From: Chloroflexota bacterium
GTDB taxonomy: Bacteria; Chloroflexota; Limnocylindria; QHBO01
Reading direction: 5' to 3'
DNA: 5,029 nt
NCBI GenBank assembly: GCA_019348395.1
Contig: JAHWJN010000101.1
Coordinates: 1 to 5,029 of the forward strand
The translations under genes were made by a program, and so were the position numbers. The notes beneath the pieces were generated by a model. It had not been told where the DNA came from and did no database searches. It saw only the letters and a list, made by a program, of their open reading frames with translations. The stretch's first letter is position 1, and each line of letters opens with the position of its first letter. This document shows positions 1 to 5,029 of the stretch, in pieces.

Positions 1-1638
1 GACGTGGTACTGCACCCCCTCGTGGATGTAGATCGCCTTCGGATGGACGAGCAGGGGAGCGGCGAACAGGTCGACCTCGCCGAGCACGCGGTGCCGTTCG
101 CCGCCCGTGTCGACGATGACGACGTTCTCCGGCGCACCGGTGCGCAGGCTGAAGGTGCTGGCAGGAAAGTTCTCGTGGCTCCAGTAGTAGCGGTCGTCGG
201 CGGCGCGGCGCACGTAGCCGTCCTCCTGCAGCACGTCGAGCAGGGTCGGCGTCTCATCGATGCCGAACCGCTCGGTCGCCGGCACCGGCAGCTCGAAGCT
301 CGATGCGCGCAGGTGATTCAGCAGCACGTACAGGTTGTTGGGGTTCACCAGGCCGTGCTCGGGCGAGCGGTCGAAGAGATAGTCGGGGTGGGCGGCCAGG
401 AACTGGTCGATCGGCGCCGACGAGCACACGAGCGCCGCCAGGCTGGTGCCCGCGCGACGGCCTGCGCGCCCCATCTGCTGCCAGGTGCTGGCGATGGTTC
501 CCGGGTACCCCACGCTGATGGCCGCGTCCAGGCTGCCGATGTCGATCCCCAGCTCGAGCGCGTTGGTCGCCACCACGCCGCGGACGCGGCCGTCGCGGAG
601 GCCGGCCTCGATCTCGCGCCGCTCGTTCGGCAGGTAGCCGCCCCGGTAGCCGCGGATCGTATGGGCATGGCCCGGCGGGGGGGCGAATGATTCCCGCAGG
701 TAGCTGGTCAGCACCTCGACCGCGGTGCGCGACCGAGCGAAGGCGATGGTCTGGACGCCGCCGCCGATGAGCCGTTCCGCGACCCGCTGTCCGGTGAGCA
801 GCGCGGAGCCGCGGATGCCGAGCTCCTCGTTGGCGACCGGCGGGTTGATGACGAGCACGTGCTTCCGTCCCGCCGGCGCTCCGTTGTCGTCGATGAGCTC
901 GACCGGCGCCTCCAGCACGGCCTCCGCGAGCTCGGCGGGGTTGGCGATGGTGGCCGAGGCGCAGATGAAGGTCGGATCGGCGCCGTAGTGGTTGCAGATG
1001 CGGCGCAGGCGGCGGATGACGTTGGCGACGTGGGAGCCGAACAGCCCGCGGTAGGTGTGGAGCTCGTCGATCACGACGTACTGCAGGTTCTCGAACAGCT
1101 TGAACCACTTCGTGTGGTGGGGAAGGATCGCCGCATGGAGCATGTCGGGGTTCGTGATCACCACCTGTCCGGCTGCCCGTACCACGCTTCGGATGTTCGC
1201 CGGCGTGTCCCCGTCGTAGGTGTGCGTCTTGAGCCCGATTCCGGCGGCCGTCGCGAGCGATCGCAGCTCGACCAGCTGGTCTGCCGCCAGCGCCTTGGTC
1301 GGGAACAGGTAGAGCGCGCGGGCGGCAGGGCTCCTGGCCACCGCGTCGAGGACGGGAAGGTTGTAGCAGAGCGTCTTGCCCGATGCGGTCGGCGTCACCA
1401 CCACCGCGTTGCGCCGCGCCATCGCGGCCTCGTAGGCGGCAGCCTGGTGGGTGTAGAGGGCCTCGATCCCGCGATGGCGCAGGGCATTCTGCAGGCGCGC
1501 CTCGAGCGCCTCCGGCCACGGCGCATGTCGTGGGGGTCGAGGTTCGAGCACTCGGTGCGCCGCGATGAGCGGCGCGATCTCCGGGCTGGCGAGGAGACCG
1601 GCGATCGCCTCGTCGGCCGTAGTGGGGGCGGTCAGCAT
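1..1638 (-). CDS. mrfA: MrfA/YprA/SftH-family DEXH-box DNA helicase, N-terminal 546 residues (3' end beyond window)
   Basis: This is a superfamily 2 ATP-dependent DNA helicase/translocase; known relatives (B. subtilis MrfA/YprA, mycobacterial SftH) are DNA-repair helicases, MrfA acting in mitomycin C damage repair. Visible motifs, counting from the ATG at 1638: motif I TPTASGKT (82-89), motif II DELH within VVIDELHTYRG (188-198), motif III SAT (228-230), motif V VATNALELGIDIG (356-368) and motif VI QQMGRAGRR (387-395). The frame is open from 1638 to the window edge. Family members are about 750 residues, so the C-terminal part, including the Cys-rich DUF1998 region, should lie outside. The start is supported by GGAGGAG just upstream and by loss of homology-like sequence before it. 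The gene is divergent from the septum-initiator gene, and an SOS-box palindrome lies in its leader, which fits a damage-inducible repair role. Family assignment is firm; substrate and partner (MrfB-like nuclease) cannot be judged here. Confidence 0.93.
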   Translation of the reverse strand, partial: MLTAPTTADEAIAGLLASPEIAPLIAAHRVLEPRPPRHAPWPEALEARLQNALRHRGIEALYTHQAAAYEAAMARRNAVVVTPTASGKTLCYNLPVLDAVARSPAARALYLFPTKALAADQLVELRSLATAAGIGLKTHTYDGDTPANIRSVVRAAGQVVITNPDMLHAAILPHHTKWFKLFENLQYVVIDELHTYRGLFGSHVANVIRRLRRICNHYGADPTFICASATIANPAELAEAVLEAPVELIDDNGAPAGRKHVLVINPPVANEELGIRGSALLTGQRVAERLIGGGVQTIAFARSRTAVEVLTSYLRESFAPPPGHAHTIRGYRGGYLPNERREIEAGLRDGRVRGVVATNALELGIDIGSLDAAISVGYPGTIASTWQQMGRAGRRAGTSLAALVCSSAPIDQFLAAHPDYLFDRSPEHGLVNPNNLYVLLNHLRASSFELPVPATERFGIDETPTLLDVLQEDGYVRRAADDRYYWSHENFPASTFSLRTGAPENVVIVDTGGERHRVLGEVDLFAAPLLVHPKAIYIHEGVQYHV

Positions 1639-1641
1639 CGG

Positions 1642-1648
1642 CTCCTCC
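1642..1648 (-). promoter_or_regulatory. Ribosome binding site of the helicase gene
   Basis: On the minus strand the sequence reads GGAGGAG-CCG-ATG, a near-ideal Shine-Dalgarno sequence, with the GGAGG core 5 nt from the ATG at 1638. It fixes the helicase start. It is the only strong Shine-Dalgarno sequence upstream of a start in this window. Confidence 0.85.
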
Positions 1649-1661
1649 GGACTCTCCAAAC

Positions 1662-1675
1662 CGAACGGATGTTCG
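1662..1675 (-). promoter_or_regulatory. LexA operator (SOS box), Gram-positive type
   Basis: CGAACGGATGTTCG is a perfect CGAAC-N4-GTTCG palindrome. It matches the B. subtilis SOS consensus CGAACRNRYGTTYC at all but the last base and also the core GAAC-N4-GTTC reported for Actinobacteria and Dehalococcoides. It lies about 30 bp upstream of the helicase ATG and just downstream of a candidate -10 element, so bound LexA would cover the start of transcription. LexA binding is inferred from the motif and from the DNA-repair nature of the gene; no lexA gene is in the window. Confidence 0.75.
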
Positions 1676-1681
1676 GGCGCG

Positions 1682-1690
1682 AATCTAGCA
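1682..1690 (-). promoter_or_regulatory. Candidate extended -10 promoter of the helicase gene, beside a degenerate second SOS half-palindrome
   Basis: The minus strand reads TGCTAGATT, an extended -10 (TGn-TAGATT). Transcription would begin about 1675, at the edge of the SOS palindrome, leaving a leader of roughly 37 nt containing the ribosome binding site. No clear -35 is seen at 17-18 bp, which is tolerated with an extended -10. Overlapping it, 1687-1700 reads CGAACAGGTGTGCT on the minus strand: an intact left SOS half with a decayed right half. Another GAAC half-site lies at 1704-1707. These could give weak second-site LexA contact, but this is speculative. Confidence 0.4.
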
Positions 1691-1742
1691 CACCTGTTCG
1701 AATGTTCCCGGCCCGATGCGACAGCTCACATGTCGGAATCGT

Positions 1743-1772
1743 TTGACGCTGTGGAAAACTCGCCCCTAGACT
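1743..1772 (+). promoter_or_regulatory. Sigma-70-type promoter of the septum-initiator gene, probably giving a leaderless mRNA
   Basis: TTGACG (1743-1748) and TAGACT (1767-1772) are separated by 18 bp, a good -35/-10 pair. Transcription should begin about 7 nt after the -10, at 1779-1780, which is the ATG of the downstream gene. No Shine-Dalgarno sequence precedes that ATG, so translation is probably leaderless. The spacer contains TGTGGAAAA (1750-1758), one base from a DnaA box on the opposite strand. Confidence 0.6.
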
Positions 1773-1779
1773 CGCGGCG

Positions 1780-2211
1780 ATGACCGAAGGCGAGACGACC
1801 GAGACTCCAGCGCCGACCGCACGGCGGCGGCGCGTCCAGTTGCCCGCGTCTCGCGGCGGCATGGCATGGCTTGCGGTGCTCGTCATCATCGGCGCATTCC
1901 TGGCCGCCCAGTTCGGGAGGCAGGTGTACGCCAACTGGGAGATCGGTCAGCAGGCGCGCGCCATCGAGGCGGAGATCATTCGGATCGAGGAGGAGAACGC
2001 CGAGCTCGAGCGTGAGCTGGCCTACCTCCGCAGCGACGCCTACGTGAGCGCGGAGGCTCGCCGCCTGGAGAACCTCGGGCGGGAGGGCGAGGAGATCCTC
2101 ATCATTCCCGAGGGCGCGGAGCAGCCGCTGCCCGATGAGCTGACGGCCGCGGAGCCGCCGAAGCCGATGCTGGACCAGTGGGTGGAGCTCTTCTTCGGCT
2201 CATCATCCTGA
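1780..2211 (+). CDS. FtsB/DivIC-like septum formation initiator protein
   Basis: This 143-residue protein is predicted to be a small bitopic membrane protein of the divisome, where FtsB/DivIC pairs with FtsL and FtsQ/DivIB to activate septal wall synthesis. It has an acidic-then-basic cytoplasmic N-terminus (RRRR at 15-18), one membrane segment at about 28-46, and a charged coiled coil at about 52-85 (IEAEIIRIEEENAELEREL). A conserved-looking block follows (YLRSDAYVSAEARRLENLG, then EEILIIPE), typical of the family's region after the coiled coil. The C-terminal tail PKPMLDQWVELFFGSSS is duplicated at 3682-3738. The start is chosen because the promoter places transcription at this ATG. The gene is divergent from the helicase and followed, after 302 bp, by a cell-wall carboxypeptidase. 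FtsB and DivIC cannot be separated on this evidence, so no symbol is given. Confidence 0.85.
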   Translation: MTEGETTETPAPTARRRRVQLPASRGGMAWLAVLVIIGAFLAAQFGRQVYANWEIGQQARAIEAEIIRIEEENAELERELAYLRSDAYVSAEARRLENLGREGEEILIIPEGAEQPLPDELTAAEPPKPMLDQWVELFFGSSS

Positions 2212-2470
2212 CGCGCTGAGGCGGCGCGTCACGAGGGGGCGGCGCACCGGGCGACTGGAAATTTGCTCCTTGCCCGGAGCATTACGTGGCCGATTGGCCC
2301 GTCGGTGGCTCGCGGCGAGCGTGACGCACTCCGTCATTGGCTCCCGCGACACGGTAACGTGCGTACACGGGAGCAGATTACGAGTCGCAGCCCCTCGACT
2401 CGATGTGGTGCACGCCCCGAGCGCAGGCTGCGAGTCGCGCGACCGCCAGCTGTGTCGCGCGCTGGCCGGT
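2166..2470 (+). repeat. Long direct repeat, left copy: end of the FtsB-like gene plus intergenic DNA
   Basis: This segment recurs at 3681-3977 in the same orientation. The first 43 bp (last codons of the FtsB-like gene) match at 40 positions. The next roughly 40 bp align poorly. From 2251 to 2470, hand alignment with 3759-3977 gives 30 mismatches and one gap, about 86% identity, and about 24 of the 30 changes are transitions. Identity is uneven: the central part is near 75%, while 2385-2470 matches at 83 of 86 positions. A GCTCC/GGAGC hairpin at 2265-2280 keeps its stem in both copies while its loop varies. The 302 bp between genes (2212-2513) consist mostly of this repeat; I see no gene and no convincing promoter in them. 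Confidence 0.9.
2381..2461. other. Paired hairpins in the most conserved part of the repeat (left copy)
   Basis: Hairpin one pairs CGAGTCG (2381-2387) with CGACTCG (2396-2402) across an 8-nt loop. Hairpin two pairs CGCGCGAC (2436-2443) with GTCGCGCG (2454-2461) across a 10-nt loop; an alternative CCAGC/GCTGG pairing overlaps it. In the right copy, hairpin one has A to G in its left arm, which leaves a G-U pair, and hairpin two is unchanged. Neither is followed by a T tract on either strand. Here they lie in the presumed 5' leader of the carboxypeptidase gene. Function is unknown: structured leader, factor-dependent termination or a DNA site are all possible. Confidence 0.5.
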
Positions 2471-2513
2471 AGCCCCACGCTGCATGGCAGCCCGCTTGCG
2501 GTCTCCTGCGGTG

Positions 2514-3674
2514 ATGACACGTCTGACCTCGTGGGCGACGGCGATGGTGCTCGGCGTCGCCGCATGCACATCGCCCTCGTTGACGGAAACGCCGACGCCG
2601 CTGCCAACCCCGTCACCGACGGTGAGCGCCACGCCGACGCCGACACCGACGGTGAGCGCCACGCCGACGCCAACAGCGAGTCCGACACCGAGTCCCACGC
2701 CGACACCGAGTCCGACACCCACTCCCAGGCCGACGCCCGAGCCCACACCGAGCCCCACGCCGACGCCCGAGCCGACGGCTCAGCAGGCATACACGGTCCG
2801 CCCGGGGGACACGCTGGGCGATATCGCGGATCGATTCGACGTGAGCGTGGAGCAGCTGCAGGCGTGGAACCACGACAGCTATCCCAGCCTCGCGACCGAT
2901 CCCGATCGGATCGAGGTGGGGTGGGTCATCGAGCTGACCGGTCCACCGGATGCCACGCTGCCCCCGCAGCCCACGCCTGAGCCGACACCTGACCCGACCC
3001 CACAGCCGACACCGGAGCCGACGCAGGGTGACGACCTGTACGTCGACGACTACTGCACGGTTCGCGACTGGCTGACTCCGTACCGGTCCTACGACCAGCA
3101 CCACCTGACAGTGCTCGACTGGACGTACATGGTCGGCCCCGACTACGTGCCGCCCGATCTCGTGTCGACATCGGGAGCGGGCTTCACCGGCGTGTCAGGC
3201 AGCAAGCTCATCCGCAGTATCGTCATCGCCGATCTCGCCGCGTTGCGGGAGGCGGCCGCGGCCGATGGGCATGCCATCGAGGTCCAGTCGGCATATCGGT
3301 CCTACCAGGAGCAGGCCGACACCTTCGCCTACTGGGTGGAGCAGGCCGGTTACGAGCAGGCGCTCGACACGAGCGCGCGACCCGGCCACTCCCAGCACCA
3401 GCTCGGGACGACGATCGACTTCACCTCCGGCGGTACTCCGCCGTGGCAATACGGCGACTGGGGCGCCATGCCGGCCGGGGCCTGGATGGCGGAGAACGCC
3501 TGGCGCTATGGCTGGGTGCGCACCTATCCGCCGGGGTCGGAGGACGTGGCGTGTTACACGTACGAGCCGTGGCACTATCGGTGGGTCGGACGCGGGATGG
3601 CAGCTGACTGGCGCGCGTCCGGTCTCGTGTTCCACGAGTACCAGGTCCGCATCGGCGAGCGCCTGGCGCGCTGA
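2514..3674 (+). CDS. Lipoprotein with LysM domain and VanY-type M15B D-Ala-D-Ala carboxypeptidase domain
   Basis: This 386-residue protein is predicted to be an outer-face lipoprotein that binds peptidoglycan and trims stem peptides by removing the terminal D-alanine. Order: lipoprotein signal ending LGVAAC (Cys18), Pro-Thr stalk (about 25-88), LysM domain beginning YTVRPGDTLGDIA (about 91-141), second Pro-Thr linker (151-170), then the catalytic domain. Catalytic motifs are complete: SAYRSYQEQ (259-267), SQHQLGTTID with zinc ligands His295 and Asp302, and EPWH with catalytic Glu351 and zinc ligand His354. The ATG at 2514 is chosen because it gives an 18-residue lipoprotein signal; ATG 2484 would give a 28-residue one, and the frame stays open back to 2403 inside the repeat. 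No Shine-Dalgarno sequence precedes any of these. The gene fills almost exactly the space between the two repeat copies. Real VanY resistance function is not implied; a housekeeping wall role is likelier. Confidence 0.9.
   Translation: MTRLTSWATAMVLGVAACTSPSLTETPTPLPTPSPTVSATPTPTPTVSATPTPTASPTPSPTPTPSPTPTPRPTPEPTPSPTPTPEPTAQQAYTVRPGDTLGDIADRFDVSVEQLQAWNHDSYPSLATDPDRIEVGWVIELTGPPDATLPPQPTPEPTPDPTPQPTPEPTQGDDLYVDDYCTVRDWLTPYRSYDQHHLTVLDWTYMVGPDYVPPDLVSTSGAGFTGVSGSKLIRSIVIADLAALREAAAADGHAIEVQSAYRSYQEQADTFAYWVEQAGYEQALDTSARPGHSQHQLGTTIDFTSGGTPPWQYGDWGAMPAGAWMAENAWRYGWVRTYPPGSEDVACYTYEPWHYRWVGRGMAADWRASGLVFHEYQVRIGERLAR
2586..2778 (+). repeat. Low-complexity Pro-Thr-codon tract with a 30-bp tandem repeat
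   Basis: The stalk of the lipoprotein is built from repeated CCG-ACN codons. Within it a 28-bp string occurs exactly twice at 30-bp period (2614-2641 and 2644-2671), encoding PTVSATPTPT twice. Shorter 6-12 bp variants follow to 2778. The period is a multiple of three, so slippage would change stalk length without breaking the frame. Confidence 0.85.
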
Positions 3675-3681
3675 GCAGTGG

Positions 3682-3738
3682 ATGCTGGACCAGTGGGTGG
3701 AGCGCTTCTTCGGCTCGTCGTCCTACTCATTCGCCTGA
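3682..3738 (+). pseudogene. Orphan 3' fragment of an FtsB-like gene
   Basis: The frame beginning at ATG 3682 encodes MLDQWVERFFGSSSYSFA and a stop. Its first 14 residues match the C-terminal tail of the FtsB-like protein (residues 130-143) with a single change, Leu to Arg. The other two base changes in the shared 43 bp are synonymous (TCA to TCG twice), and the frame carries on four codons past the position of the original stop. This pattern suggests that it diverged while it was still the end of a functional gene. It starts 7 nt after the carboxypeptidase stop codon and has no ribosome binding site, so it is probably a remnant and not an independent small gene. Confidence 0.7.
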
Positions 3739-3887
3739 GGCAGCCAGGACGCGGCCTCGCGACTGGAGAACTGCTCCGTACCCGGAGCATTACGTGGCCG
3801 ATTGGCGCGCTGACGGCTTGTGGCGAGCGTGCCGCATTCCATCATCGGCCCTCGTAACGCGGTAACGTGCGACGCAGGGGTAGATTG

Positions 3888-3968
3888 CGGGTCGCAGCCC
3901 GTCGACTCGATGTGGTGCACGCCCCGGGCGCAGCCTGCGAGTCGCGCGACCGCCAGCTGTGTCGCGCG
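3888..3968. other. Paired hairpins in the most conserved part of the repeat (right copy)
   Basis: Hairpin one is CGGGTCG (3888-3894) with CGACTCG (3903-3909), held by one G-U pair when read as plus-strand RNA. Hairpin two is CGCGCGAC (3943-3950) with GTCGCGCG (3961-3968). In this context hairpin two sits 8 nt past the pckA stop codon on the minus strand and downstream of the carboxypeptidase gene on the plus strand, so it could mark transcript 3' ends for both. There is no T tract, so a classical intrinsic terminator is not shown. Confidence 0.45.
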
Positions 3969-3976
3969 CTGGCCGG

Positions 3977-5029
<1,053 letters not shown>

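Noticed and set aside
4..1746. Long plus-strand open frames opposite the helicase gene (4-690, 859-1746) and a second minus-strand frame (254-1519)
   Set aside because: They overlap a frame with a full set of ordered helicase motifs, are Arg/Gly/Ala-rich with no recognisable domain, and are the usual by-product of GC-rich coding DNA.
2211..2229. Hairpin ACGCGC/GCGCGT right at the FtsB-like stop codon as a terminator
   Set aside because: The stem is only 6 bp with no T tract after it, and the right repeat copy does not preserve it.
2251..2470. tRNA or CRISPR origin of the long repeat
   Set aside because: There are only two copies, 1.5 kb apart and far too long for CRISPR repeats, and no cloverleaf or TTCRA-type T-loop could be folded on either strand.
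2378..2758. Minus-strand open frame rich in Gly-Val repeats, opposite the Pro-Thr stalk
   Set aside because: It is the complement of the Pro-Thr codon tract of the lipoprotein gene and reflects low-complexity DNA, not a real repeat protein.

Overview
The window is dense, GC-rich chromosomal DNA with four protein genes. Two run off the ends: a DNA-repair helicase at the left edge and an ATP-dependent PEP carboxykinase at the right edge. The protein types, Pro-Thr-rich lipoprotein linkers and Gram-positive-type SOS operator suggest a Chloroflexota bacterium, possibly near Limnocylindria, or a deep actinobacterial relative. ATP-dependent PckA is less typical of Actinobacteria, which mostly use the GTP enzyme. 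This assignment is an inference, not a marker-gene result.

Left part (1-1779): the first 546 residues of an MrfA/YprA/SftH-family superfamily 2 helicase lie on the minus strand. Its start is fixed by a strong ribosome binding site. About 30 bp upstream of the start is a perfect CGAAC-N4-GTTCG palindrome, the Gram-positive LexA (SOS) box, just downstream of an extended -10 element. A degenerate second box lies next to it. The divergent gene has a good promoter whose predicted transcription start falls at its ATG.

Middle (1780-3674): on the plus strand come an FtsB/DivIC-like septum formation initiator (one membrane segment plus a coiled coil) and then a lipoprotein with a Pro-Thr stalk, a LysM domain, a second Pro-Thr linker and a VanY-type M15B D,D-carboxypeptidase domain. 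Both fit a division and cell-wall theme.

Repeats: the lipoprotein gene is bracketed by two direct copies of a roughly 300 bp segment (2166-2470 and 3681-3977). Each copy holds the last codons of the FtsB-like gene plus the intergenic DNA after it. The right copy is therefore an orphan 3' gene fragment lying between the carboxypeptidase gene and pckA. The two copies differ by mostly transitions, the coding part differs mainly at synonymous sites, and the last 86 bp are almost identical and contain two conserved hairpins. The carboxypeptidase gene thus looks like a single-gene cassette acquired or duplicated at this site; this is the most unusual feature of the window.

Right part (3977-5029): the C-terminal two thirds of pckA lie on the minus strand, convergent with the carboxypeptidase gene. 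The pckA stop codon coincides with the outer edge of the right repeat copy.
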